Source: Nitrososphaerales archaeon (GTDB lineage Archaea > Thermoproteota > Nitrososphaeria > Nitrososphaerales > Nitrososphaeraceae). Taken from it: DNA of 17,375 bases. The DNA lies in contig JARBAV010000328.1 in assembly GCA_029237515.1 (NCBI GenBank), positions 1 to 17,375 on the forward strand, read 5' to 3'. A program made the position numbers and the translations under genes. The notes below the pieces were generated by a model. The model saw only the letters and a list, made by a program, of their open reading frames with translations. It did no database searches and had not been told where the DNA came from. Shown one piece after another: positions 7,837 through 14,661 of the stretch; within the stretch, counting starts at the first letter, position 1, and each line of letters starts with the position of its first letter.

Positions 7837-9488
7837 TTTAGTAATTTGGTAACATAATGTCCGTTCCGAATGTAACCCAGTTTTTCATAGTATTTTCTTG
7901 TTCCTACAGCACTAATCACCGATAAGGCGTCTGCACCTAACTCACATCTAGCTATTTCCTCGGCCTCGACCATAAGCAATCTTCCTAGGCCCCTATGCTG
8001 CCAAGACCGATTGTTCGCTTTTCTTCCGACACTAAGTGTCTGGCCATACACATGAAGCTCTCTTACAATAGCCACAACTTGAGTGCTATTATCGTGGCAC
8101 TCATATGAGTGAAGCTCAGATTCAACAGATCCAGTAACCTTTCTCAATCTCAGAAAACCCAATAACGCAGATCCATCGTCCGTTTCGTAAGACAAGAAAA
8201 TTTCTTGCCCTCCAGCTGCCCTGTAATCTAATCTAACTAACCTAAAGGATTCTCGATCAATACTGCCTTTCGATCTTAAACCAATCTCTCTACATCTAAT
8301 GCAGTTGCATTTATACCCTTCTGAATGCAATCTTTCTAATGCTATTTGTCTAAGGTTACCCTTTTTAGGACCAGCTATTATATCATTTGGTTCTATCTCC
8401 CTTTGTATCCTCATAATCCTAACCCACGGAGGAATTTTCTTTTTCAATTCAACAAGTACCCTTATCATCTCTTCGTCAGTATATGGGGTGAACCGTCCAC
8501 TACGATACATCTTGTATAATGCTGTATTTTTTAATACTAGAGTAGGGTATATTTTCAGCATGTCAGGTCTGTATTGATGGTCGTACAGAAGCTTTTGTAA
8601 GTCTTCTAGGTCTTTTTTAGGAGATGAACCAGGTAGACCAGGCATCATATGCGCTACTATTTTAAGCCCCGCATTTCTCGCAATTTTGAATGATTCTGTT
8701 ACATCATCTATGTTGTGCCCTCTGTTAGTTAGCCTGAATACTTCATTTCGCAGCGACTGAACGCCGATTTCAACCCTTGTAACACCCAGACTTAGCATTA
8801 TCTCGATATGCCTCAACTTGCAGTAATCAGGTTTAGTTTCGATTGTCAGTCCAACACATTTGTGATTTGATTTCTCGTTGACGCTCATAGCGTCTTCAAG
8901 GGTAGCTGATGGTCTTATTTTCGTATCACAATTGAGTGCGTCGTAACAAGCCTTTGCAAAATCATGCTGATACTTTTCCGTCATGAAAGGAAAAGTCCCG
9001 CCTATTATGATTAGTTCTATCTTGCCTGTATCATGACCATTTATCTCAAGCGAATTCAATTTAGTGGTTATCTGTTCAAAGGGATCGTATGCATAAGCTT
9101 GAGCTATTTTAGTGGCTGGTTCCGACCCTACATAACTCAAAGGTGTATTGAATTCGACCCCACCAGGACAATAAATACATCTTCCTTGGGGACATGGGTG
9201 GGGTATAGCCATTACAGTTATGATGGTAACACCCGATGCTGTTTTTACCGGTTTTATCTTCAATACGGCCCTCCATGTCCGGTTCTTTGGCAAATGTTTC
9301 ATAAAATCGTGGCGACGAGGGAGGTGCTTCAGGTGGAACTCAGACGAAACCTGTCTTAATATAGTTGATACAATGGGCAATTTGGATTCATCCACTTCGG
9401 TTATTCTTCTTGCGATCTCCTTACAGGCTAGATCATACTGAAGCGGATTTTCTGTTCCTGAGATTTCGACTGAGTTCGATCCGGTCAT
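7833..9488 (-). CDS. elp3: Elp3-type tRNA uridine-34 carboxymethyl transferase (radical SAM + GNAT)
   Basis: Uses SAM radical chemistry and acetyl-CoA to put a carboxymethyl-type group on carbon 5 of wobble uridine-34 in tRNAs; in archaea Elp3 acts without the eukaryotic Elongator subunits. The 551-residue protein has the cluster motif HPCPQGRCIYCPGG (Cys99, 104, 107), radical SAM strands with TIETKPD (215-221) and RVEIGVQS (238-245), a cysteine group KCNCIRCREIG (393-403) and a C-terminal GNAT domain with the acetyl-CoA loop QHRGLGRLL (497-505) and YYEKLGY (533-539). Length matches yeast Elp3 (557). ATG 9488 is the only sensible start, with TATA-like sequence 22-38 bases before it. Its stop overlaps the start of lysS. 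tRNA-Lys(UUU) is a classic Elp3 target in eukaryotes, so the pairing is logical. Confidence 0.96.
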   Translation of the reverse strand: MTGSNSVEISGTENPLQYDLACKEIARRITEVDESKLPIVSTILRQVSSEFHLKHLPRRHDFMKHLPKNRTWRAVLKIKPVKTASGVTIITVMAIPHPCPQGRCIYCPGGVEFNTPLSYVGSEPATKIAQAYAYDPFEQITTKLNSLEINGHDTGKIELIIIGGTFPFMTEKYQHDFAKACYDALNCDTKIRPSATLEDAMSVNEKSNHKCVGLTIETKPDYCKLRHIEIMLSLGVTRVEIGVQSLRNEVFRLTNRGHNIDDVTESFKIARNAGLKIVAHMMPGLPGSSPKKDLEDLQKLLYDHQYRPDMLKIYPTLVLKNTALYKMYRSGRFTPYTDEEMIRVLVELKKKIPPWVRIMRIQREIEPNDIIAGPKKGNLRQIALERLHSEGYKCNCIRCREIGLRSKGSIDRESFRLVRLDYRAAGGQEIFLSYETDDGSALLGFLRLRKVTGSVESELHSYECHDNSTQVVAIVRELHVYGQTLSVGRKANNRSWQHRGLGRLLMVEAEEIARCELGADALSVISAVGTRKYYEKLGYIRNGHYVTKLLN

Positions 9489-9509
9489 ATCTGATGCAAC
9501 AACCTAATC

Positions 9510-9526
9510 GAATATAGGAATATTAA
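9510..9526 (-). promoter_or_regulatory. TATA-like elements before elp3-lysS
   Basis: On the minus strand TTAATATT (9526-9519) is followed by CTATATTC (9517-9510), 22-38 bases before ATG 9488. Either could place the start site within about 10 bases of the ATG. Which one is used cannot be decided from sequence. Confidence 0.4.
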
Positions 9527-9572
9527 TTGTTGTTTCTATTGTGATTTTCCTCAGATCTTCCCTCTGAATAAT

Positions 9573-9590
9573 AGGAAGCCGAAGCTTCCT
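9573..9590 (-). terminator. Perfect 7-bp hairpin with C(UUCG)G tetraloop after purM
   Basis: The minus-strand RNA would read AGGAAGC-UUCG-GCUUCCU, a perfect 7-bp stem closed by the unusually stable C(UUCG)G loop. It begins 5 bases after the purM stop (9596-9598) and lies before the elp3 promoter elements. No long U-run follows directly, so it may be a 3'-end stabiliser or processing signal, not a terminator. Confidence 0.45.
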
Positions 9591-9595
9591 CAATT

Positions 9596-10660
9596 TCATC
9601 GAGGTCTTGCATCTTTAGTAAGAACTCCGTATGAAACTTCTCCAGTACCTGGCTTTTCTATTGTACCGACTTTGTATGTTCTCATGCTATACTTTTCGAA
9701 CTTCGAGACTATAGCTTCTGCGGAAGCACGAGGCGCGATTACGCACAAACCGACCCCCATATTAAATGTTCTATACATTTCAGCGAATTCAATCCTCCCC
9801 TTAACTTGGATTAATTTGAAAATTTCAGGGGGATCCGGCATACTGTCTAATCGATAGTTAACGGTATCATTGATTCTACGAAGTTTCGTAAAGGAACCAC
9901 CTGTTATGTGTGCTATGCCGTGGACCTCGACTCCAGAACTAAACAGGTCAATCATCGGCCTTACGTAAATTCGCGTTGGCGTGAGCAGTACATTGCCCAG
10001 CGACCCGTCTAAATTTCCTACGTTTTTATGAAGATCAAGTTTCAACAAGGCTCTCCTAACTAGGGTGAATCCATTGGAATGTAGACCACTGCTTTCCACT
10101 CCCAGTATGATATCTCCTTTCGTTATCCTATTACCTAAAACTAGTTCCGATCTATTTTTTGCAAACCCCATCGCGGTTCCAGAGAGTTCGATAGAATTCT
10201 TATTTTGGACATTTGAAAGCAATCCCGGTACTACCGCAGTTTCACCGCCTATAATTGCAACTCCAGCCTCATCTGCCCCCCTTACTAGGCTGTTAGCTAT
10301 TGTACTGAGCGCATCAAGATCTGGTTTAGCAGTCGCAATATAGTCCACAAAGGCAAAAGGGGTACTCCCAACGCAGATAAGATCATTTACATTCATAGCT
10401 ACACAATCTATACCAACAGTACTGAAATCGTCCATTGCTTGGGCAATTAATAATTTTGTGCCTACTCCGTCGCAATGTAGAGCCAATACACATGATCCAA
10501 TATCGACCAAACCGGCGTAATGACCAAAACCAGACAATACTCGTCCCTTATTTGTATTTCTGTGAGTTCTTTGTATAAGGCCGCCTATCAGATGATGTAC
10601 GAGATCAATTTGCTTTATATTGATTCCAGCCTTTGCGTATGACAATCCTTTATGGCGCAT
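9596..10660 (-). CDS. purM: Phosphoribosylformylglycinamidine cyclo-ligase (AIR synthetase)
   Basis: Fifth step of purine synthesis: closes FGAM to aminoimidazole ribonucleotide with ATP. The 354-residue protein has CDGVGTKL (63-70), GIDCVAMNVNDL (83-94), GGETA (138-142), SSGLHSNGFTLVRR in mid-protein and AHITGGSF further on, the ordered signatures of PurM. Length is close to bacterial PurM (about 345). It shares the AIRS superfamily fold with ThiL at the left edge, but the DGVGTKL and GIDC motifs separate it from ThiL. Start is ATG 10660, with TTATTAAC-type AT-rich sequence centred about 28 bases upstream. It lies on its own between the secreted protein gene and elp3 on the same strand; an inverted repeat sits in the 84-base gap before it and a hairpin directly after it, so it may be a separate unit. 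Confidence 0.95.
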   Translation of the reverse strand: MRHKGLSYAKAGINIKQIDLVHHLIGGLIQRTHRNTNKGRVLSGFGHYAGLVDIGSCVLALHCDGVGTKLLIAQAMDDFSTVGIDCVAMNVNDLICVGSTPFAFVDYIATAKPDLDALSTIANSLVRGADEAGVAIIGGETAVVPGLLSNVQNKNSIELSGTAMGFAKNRSELVLGNRITKGDIILGVESSGLHSNGFTLVRRALLKLDLHKNVGNLDGSLGNVLLTPTRIYVRPMIDLFSSGVEVHGIAHITGGSFTKLRRINDTVNYRLDSMPDPPEIFKLIQVKGRIEFAEMYRTFNMGVGLCVIAPRASAEAIVSKFEKYSMRTYKVGTIEKPGTGEVSYGVLTKDARPR

Positions 10661-10684
10661 TCAAAAATCTAGTAATTTGGAACT

Positions 10685-10692
10685 CTTATTAA
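10685..10692 (-). promoter_or_regulatory. TATA-like box for purM
   Basis: Minus-strand GTTAATAA lies 25-32 bases before ATG 10660, consistent with a leaderless or near-leaderless transcript. Support is position and AT content only. Confidence 0.35.
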
Positions 10693-10720
10693 CTTTGAGA
10701 CGGTTGTATGTTATCGAGTT

Positions 10721-10737
10721 TTAATCACTTTGATTAA
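10721..10737. repeat. Inverted repeat in the gap before purM
   Basis: Perfect 7-bp arms TTAATCA and TGATTAA are separated by CTT. It lies 61 bases before the purM start and 7 bases after the end of the upstream gene, just upstream of the purM TATA-like box. It is placed well for an activator-type operator or for a 3'-end hairpin of the preceding gene. Confidence 0.45.
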
Positions 10738-10744
10738 CCCTTCC

Positions 10745-11437
10745 TTACGCTGCTGGGAGAGTTCCATTTTGGAGAGGATACAATTTGGTGACTCCAATAA
10801 CAAAAGTGCTTGTGTTCGGTAAAACCGTTCTTTCATCACTAGTATTAAATAGTACTATGTCTGTAACAGATGACGAATTTCTATTACTTGTGGAATCTTG
10901 CTGGATCTCAAAGTTGTAAAGACACATGTATCCAGGCCTAGAGAGATCTTTCTCTATGGTCAAATTAGCTGGCTGTAATTTTGGTATTTGACCTATCATT
11001 ACTTTTAGATGGGTACTATTATCAGACTCACAAGGAAGTTTGGCGGATATGAGTCCTTCTGCTATAGCAAAAGGATAGGTGTCGTAAAGATGGATAAAAT
11101 CCTTTGCCGGTATTATTTGATGTGATAGTATTATATTCTCCCCTTGCGAGTACGACTCTGCCTCACTATTTTCGACACTTGTTTCCGAAGTATTGGTGTT
11201 CCTCACCTCTTCAAGAACGGAATCCATCAAATTGCCTGGGGATCCAATCGATTCTAGCAATTCTTCTGGATCGGTCGCCATATTCGGGGGCCTAAGATTA
11301 GTTCCTGCACTTAGTTGTGCTAAAACATAGATAGTCCAGTTAGTTTCAATATCTGCTAAGGGAACGAGAGTGGGGATTAATGTACCAAGTACAAAGAGTG
11401 TAATAATATATAGAAAACAAGATCTCAGAACATGCAT
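10745..11437 (-). CDS. Secreted or membrane-anchored hypothetical protein, sequon-rich
   Basis: Function unknown. The 230-residue protein starts with a short positive segment and a hydrophobic stretch (about 8-28) that looks like a signal peptide or N-terminal anchor, so the rest should be outside the membrane. A low-complexity acidic and Ser/Thr-rich linker (about 55-100) precedes a compact domain beginning IIPAKDFIHLYDTYPFAI (from 108), with KLPC (Cys136) and GYMCLYNFE (Cys172), a possible disulfide. Wording of this kind (a DFIHLYDT-like start, a LPC segment, a late TDIVLFN...VIGV segment) recurs, as far as I recall, in thaumarchaeal hypothetical proteins, but I cannot name the family. There are eight N-X-S/T sequons (N33, 82, 140, 158, 187, 198, 208, 224), suggesting a glycosylated surface protein. 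It is transcribed toward purM. Confidence 0.75.
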   Translation of the reverse strand: MHVLRSCFLYIITLFVLGTLIPTLVPLADIETNWTIYVLAQLSAGTNLRPPNMATDPEELLESIGSPGNLMDSVLEEVRNTNTSETSVENSEAESYSQGENIILSHQIIPAKDFIHLYDTYPFAIAEGLISAKLPCESDNSTHLKVMIGQIPKLQPANLTIEKDLSRPGYMCLYNFEIQQDSTSNRNSSSVTDIVLFNTSDERTVLPNTSTFVIGVTKLYPLQNGTLPAA

Positions 11438-11925
11438 GTGCTAATTCATGAGACTTTCTACAAAAGACGCGATGTCATTTTTTGTTGATTATTGCATGAT
11501 CGCATTTAGCTCGTGTGCCGATATGAGTTCTGATCGGTCAGTTAAAAACTCGTCTTAGATATTCTTCCGATATCATCGGGTGGAAAAGGAAATTAGAAAT
11601 GAAAGGGGCCAAAGGAGGTTTCGAATTGAGGTCAAGTACACACCTTGGAGCAATTTTTTGCTAGTTTCAGGCAGGTCATAACTATCTTATTCTACCAAAG
11701 GGAATCAAGAATTATACTTGTGTTCGAGAATTGTGACGTGCATATAAGAGATTTAAAAAATAAAGGTATGAGTAGTTGAATTCCCTCAATTTGAATAATT
11801 ATCGGCGATGCAGAATATGTGGATGTAGCGAGCATAGATGGATTGGATAAATAATACATTGGACGAGGCATACCAAGGACAAGGACGGAGTTTGTACTCA
11901 AAAGAGCCGATAGGAGATGTGGAAG
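11438..11925. other. Intergenic region with CCGAT/ATCGG dyads
   Basis: No convincing gene is visible. The region lies downstream of the HD-domain gene and upstream of the secreted-protein gene. Its notable content is two dyads built on the same half-site (11518-11537 and 11567-11579). A 69-codon minus-strand frame (11692-11901) has no recognisable features and was not accepted. Confidence 0.6.
11518..11579. repeat. Two inverted repeats sharing the half-site CCGAT/ATCGG
   Basis: Dyad 1 is CCGAT (11518-11522), 10-base spacer, ATCGG (11533-11537). Dyad 2 is CCGAT (11567-11571), spacer ATC, ATCGG (11575-11579). The left arms extend to CCGATAT in both. They lie 80-142 bases before the start of the minus-strand secreted-protein gene, a plausible operator location. 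Confidence 0.45.
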
Positions 11926-12531
11926 TCACTTGATCTCGTATAATGCTATTGACAGTTTTACGGCAAACCTTTCATCTGTAGCTTGAGCGATTGGAACCAC
12001 ATATTTTTCGGTTTCTTCCTTGTATCTAAATGCTCTTTCACGTTGACTAACGGTTCTCAAGAATCTTGCATTGTCGAGCCTATCTGCTAACATTACAAAC
12101 CTGGTAATCTTGGGACTAGAAGCAATTTTCTCATAATAGTGTTGTAAATATTCAACTTTCCTATCTTCCGGGCTATTCCGCGATAGTGTAAAAATAATAT
12201 CACTTATATTCTCCCCAAAGTCTGCTAACAATTTTGTCGAATCGTATGAAGGATTTCTTGTCTTTTCGAAGACATCGTGCAGAAGAGCCGCACTTAATGC
12301 AATGATGTTTTTGCAACAAATTTCTTCACTCAGGATAAGCGAGACTCTTAGGCAGTGATTGATGTATGGGTCATTTTTATTGTTGTTTCTTGAAAGCCCG
12401 GCGTGTATGTTAAAAGCTACACTAAAAGCTCTAATTAACTTGTACAAGTCATCAGGAGAATTTTCAAACGGCTTCATTAGCTTAGACAAGCCTACTTTCG
12501 TAAATTCATTCAAGCAATTATCCATAATCAT
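11926..12531 (-). CDS. Stand-alone HD-domain hydrolase, SpoT/MESH1-like
   Basis: Predicted metal-dependent phosphohydrolase of the RelA/SpoT HD group, whose single-domain members (MESH1, small alarmone hydrolases) remove the 3'-pyrophosphate of ppGpp. The 201-residue protein matches the order of that family: a first helix AFSVAFNIHAG, then DPYINHCLRV (His59), AALLHDVFEKT (His85-Asp86, Glu89), and VMLADRLDNARFL (Asp150, Asn154). These align with the four metal ligands and with the Glu and Asn of MESH1. The usual HDxxED is HDxxEK here: Lys90 replaces the second acid. No synthetase, TGS or ACT domain is present. ATG 12531 is used (ATG 12525 possible), with a TATA-like AATATC about 30 bases upstream. 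It follows the winged-helix gene by 140 bases. The substrate is not proven; another nucleotide or NADPH is possible. Confidence 0.75.
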   Translation of the reverse strand: MIMDNCLNEFTKVGLSKLMKPFENSPDDLYKLIRAFSVAFNIHAGLSRNNNKNDPYINHCLRVSLILSEEICCKNIIALSAALLHDVFEKTRNPSYDSTKLLADFGENISDIIFTLSRNSPEDRKVEYLQHYYEKIASSPKITRFVMLADRLDNARFLRTVSQRERAFRYKEETEKYVVPIAQATDERFAVKLSIALYEIK

Positions 12532-12558
12532 GTGATCTACTCAAATGTCAACCCTTAT

Positions 12559-12568
12559 GATATTATCG
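12559..12568 (-). promoter_or_regulatory. TATA-like box for the HD gene
   Basis: Minus-strand GATAATATCA lies 28-37 bases before ATG 12531. It suggests that the HD gene has its own start site even though it follows the winged-helix gene on the same strand. Confidence 0.35.
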
Positions 12569-12671
12569 TTGTTGCGGACAGTCTGCTGGCGGTCATGCTT
12601 CTAACAACACTTAGTGTCGACTTTCAAAAAAATGGTAGTCAGAAAATAAACTCGATAATGGAACCAATAAG

Positions 12672-13424
12672 CTATTCTGATTTTAACCTAGCGAGTTCTT
12701 CAACTGCTTCATCTAATTCCTTTAGAACGCTACGTCGAAATCGGGTAAATCTAACATCATCAACCAGCGCACTCAACATCTTGTCTTCTTCATGGTCTAT
12801 TTGGTCCGTATATTTAGTATTTCTACCTTTAGAAACCGCTATGTAGCGTGAATACATTCGTGTCAACCTTATTCCTAAGCAAAATGCAAATGCTTTGAGT
12901 TCTATTTCAAGTATTTTCAAATACCTCTCTCTATCTTCCGAAATCTTTGAGGATCTAATAGTATCTATAGTACGTTTTGAGGTAATACAGCATCTATGCA
13001 AGTAATCGGAGATTAAGAATTCAAGTTGTGGACTCGAATTTTTGACGGTGTCCTCTTCCAAGTATTGAAATAACAACAGTTGCAATATAATATTGCCACA
13101 GTATCTCGAGAGTAAAATGCCAGAAAAAACCTGATTCTCGCTCAGAATGTAAAATAGTCCGCACGTTGTTAATGCATAGTTTCGGCCACCCCTTCTAAAT
13201 CTACCTCCATGAATCACCTCCACTAGATTGCCATCGACAAGGGTAGAAAGTAGCTCTTCGTCCTCAGAGCTAAATGGTGCCTGCTTTTTGAACCACAAAT
13301 ACGAATGTATCCCTTCATTCTTATTAGAAAGCTCCATGAGCCTTAGAAACGATGATTTTTCCGGACCCTTCAACTCAGCCGGAGTACAATTGATCAATTG
13401 GGATATGTACTCAGCATAACTCAT
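12672..13424 (-). CDS. Conserved-type hypothetical protein with predicted winged-helix region
   Basis: Function not recognised. The 250-residue soluble protein has an N-terminal segment (about 20-95) with the look of a winged helix: a helix FLRLMELSNK, a second helix SEDEELLSTLVDGNLVEVI, then a basic hairpin GGRFRRGGRNYALT and GLFYIL (90-95), the usual order of recognition helix, wing and final strand. The middle is helical and hydrophobic (about 100-150) with CC at 145-146 and has no obvious transmembrane span. The C-terminus (220-250) is a charged amphipathic helix, likely coiled coil. A DNA-binding or regulatory role is inferred from the fold guess only. ATG 13424 is preceded by a strong TATA-like element. 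It lies between the zinc-finger gene (66-base gap) and the HD gene (140-base gap) on the same strand. Confidence 0.7.
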   Translation of the reverse strand: MSYAEYISQLINCTPAELKGPEKSSFLRLMELSNKNEGIHSYLWFKKQAPFSSEDEELLSTLVDGNLVEVIHGGRFRRGGRNYALTTCGLFYILSENQVFSGILLSRYCGNIILQLLLFQYLEEDTVKNSSPQLEFLISDYLHRCCITSKRTIDTIRSSKISEDRERYLKILEIELKAFAFCLGIRLTRMYSRYIAVSKGRNTKYTDQIDHEEDKMLSALVDDVRFTRFRRSVLKELDEAVEELARLKSE

Positions 13425-13452
13425 GTTACCGGAACGTATACAACTCAGATTG

Positions 13453-13462
13453 TTATATATAG
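13453..13462 (-). promoter_or_regulatory. Strong TATA box for the winged-helix gene
   Basis: The minus strand reads CTATATATAA about 29-38 bases before ATG 13424, giving a predicted leader of only a few bases. A second AT-rich element (TTGTATATAG) lies further upstream near 13475-13490. Confidence 0.5.
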
Positions 13463-13490
13463 CGATCTTATAACCTCTATATACAAAAAT

Positions 13491-13628
13491 CTAATATGCA
13501 TGAATTTGAGATTTATGCAGTTTGAGCTTTCGGAAGGTCGAAAATGTGCCGTCACATTTGTCGCATCTCCACTGATTTGCTCTCGCATCTTCATATCGGA
13601 TATGATTGTCTGATTCGGTGTTATACAT
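13491..13628 (-). CDS. Small C2H2 zinc-finger protein (45 aa)
   Basis: A single classical C2H2 finger occupies the C-terminal half: WRCDKCDGTFSTF then RKLKLHKSQIH. The spacing is Cys22-x2-Cys25-x3-Phe-x5-Leu-x2-His38-x4-His43, exactly the consensus, so it should bind one zinc and fold as beta-beta-alpha. Residues 1-19 are polar and acidic. I chose ATG 13628; the frame stays open upstream to ATG 13799 (102 residues), but that extension is AT-rich, hydrophobic without pattern, and contains the 21-bp dyad at 13750-13770, so it is probably the promoter region. Small one-finger C2H2 proteins occur in this archaeal group and are thought to bind DNA or RNA; targets are unknown. It is the first gene of a same-strand set with the winged-helix and HD genes. 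Confidence 0.65.
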   Translation of the reverse strand: MYNTESDNHIRYEDARANQWRCDKCDGTFSTFRKLKLHKSQIHAY

Positions 13629-13749
13629 GCCTAACTGTATATCGTAGTTTATTGGATTGTAATTGATCCTATATTTTAGCTTGGCCAGATTCACCCTCAA
13701 CATTGAATGCGTAAATATCCAAGATTTAAGGATGGTAGTTAATTTAATG

Positions 13750-13770
13750 ATTACATTTGCAAAATGTAAT
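13750..13770. repeat. Perfect 9-bp inverted repeat, operator-like
   Basis: Arms ATTACATTT (13750-13758) and AAATGTAAT (13762-13770) flank the 3-base centre GCA. Both arms match perfectly. It lies 122 bases upstream of the chosen zinc-finger start. Size and symmetry fit a dimeric regulator site; a cruciform or RNA hairpin is the alternative. Confidence 0.55.
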
Positions 13771-14239
13771 TTAGCATAGCAGGAGTTCATTTTAATCAAG
13801 ATAGGCCATCGGAATTATGCCTATAATACTGAACTGGAAATTAGATTATTCGATTCTTAATGGAACAATTAGGAAAGGTTTTAAGACAGCTGCAGAAAGG
13901 AGCATAGGAATTTGAGAAGTAACTATTTTGTATTATTCTCGAAACCTTTTAGGGCTTGTAGATTGTATTTAAGCCGATTTAATACTCTGGTGATCTTGAC
14001 AAGCACAAGGCTGTAAAAATGTTCCCTCCTTATAGTTGGAAAAACAAAAACGTTTTTTCGGGGCGGAATGGATTGGATGTCATTTTGGATTAAATATTCC
14101 TTTCACGGTTAATCAAGTTTCTAAAAATTAAAGCCACTTTAGGCTACAGTTCTATTATTTATTAATTAGGGAACGACGTCAATACTTACCATGTGATTGA
14201 ATCTTAAAATTAGATTTATCCCAACTTCTCGAAATCCAG

Positions 14240-14245
14240 ATATAA
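14240..14245 (+). promoter_or_regulatory. TATA-like box for the 14270 orphan
   Basis: ATATAA in CAGATATAACTG begins 30 bases before ATG 14270, so transcription would start within a few bases of the ATG. This is the main non-coding support that the orphan ORF is real. Confidence 0.4.
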
Positions 14246-14269
14246 CTGTGACTTTGAAAGATCTGTCAT

Positions 14270-14569
14270 ATGGAAGATGGGACTTCTTCGACTCAGAATA
14301 CTGTTCCTTTCCCGACATTGACCATCCTGTACCTGCCAATGGAGGCTGAGACCATTGTGGCGGAGATTGGTCAGAAATACAATAACATGACCGCGGAAGA
14401 TTGCACCGGCTTTTTTGCAGGGGGATCAGAGAGGCGATTCAAGAAGGTGACCATTTGGAGTCAAGGAATTGATAGCCTTTGGTTCAATGCAATCGTGGCT
14501 AGAGTTAAAGAGCTATCTGATCTGACCAAGATACCTATCGTTTCAGGTGGTATTATGTATTGCATCTAA
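14270..14569 (+). CDS. Orphan hypothetical protein, 99 aa
   Basis: Not recognised. A soluble, mildly acidic 99-residue protein with no membrane segment, signal peptide or metal motif. After a polar N-terminus the pattern is strand-helix-like: TLTILYLP (17-24), MEAETIVAEIGQKY (24-37), TGFFAGG, KKVTIWSQG (58-66), a helix WFNAIVARVKELSDL (71-85) and a final IPIVSGGIMYCI. Hand counting gives about 45% G+C, higher than the flanking spacers, with ACC, GTG and CTG codons more frequent than in neighbours; this fits a real gene, perhaps of different origin. A TATA-like box lies 30 bases upstream. It stands alone, 134 bases before lysC on the same strand. It could be a young gene or a small regulatory protein. 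Confidence 0.5.
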   Translation: MEDGTSSTQNTVPFPTLTILYLPMEAETIVAEIGQKYNNMTAEDCTGFFAGGSERRFKKVTIWSQGIDSLWFNAIVARVKELSDLTKIPIVSGGIMYCI

Positions 14570-14661
14570 ACAGAAGCTTACTTAAGGACTGTCCAAGATC
14601 TCACTAATATGCTAAAAGTGGATAGATTGAAATAGATCAGAGTCAACCAATTCATGATAGC

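Larger units (their letters stand above)
13629..14269. other. Intergenic region between divergent genes
   Basis: AT-rich spacer between the minus-strand zinc-finger gene and the plus-strand orphan at 14270. It contains a TATA-like AAAATATA on the minus strand near 13672-13679 that may serve the zinc-finger gene, the perfect dyad at 13750-13770, a 6-bp dyad ATAGGC/GCCTAT (13801-13824), and a plus-strand TATA-like site before 14270. I saw no RNA gene in it. Confidence 0.6.

Noticed and set aside
9551..9567. TCAGA/TCTGA dyad in the purM-elp3 gap
   Set aside because: Only 5 bp with a 7-base loop; expected by chance and overshadowed by the adjacent UUCG hairpin.
11692..11901. 69-codon minus-strand ORF in the 11.4-11.9 kb spacer
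   Set aside because: Composition follows the AT-rich spacer and no domain, membrane or signal pattern is convincing.
13629..13799. N-terminal extension of the zinc-finger ORF to 102 residues
   Set aside because: The extension is AT-rich without family pattern and contains a perfect 21-bp dyad and TATA-like sequence, which fit a promoter region better than coding sequence.
13872..13954. AAAGGTTT ... AAACCTTT inverted pair
   Set aside because: Arms are more than 60 bases apart in AT-rich sequence with no other symmetry; probably accidental.
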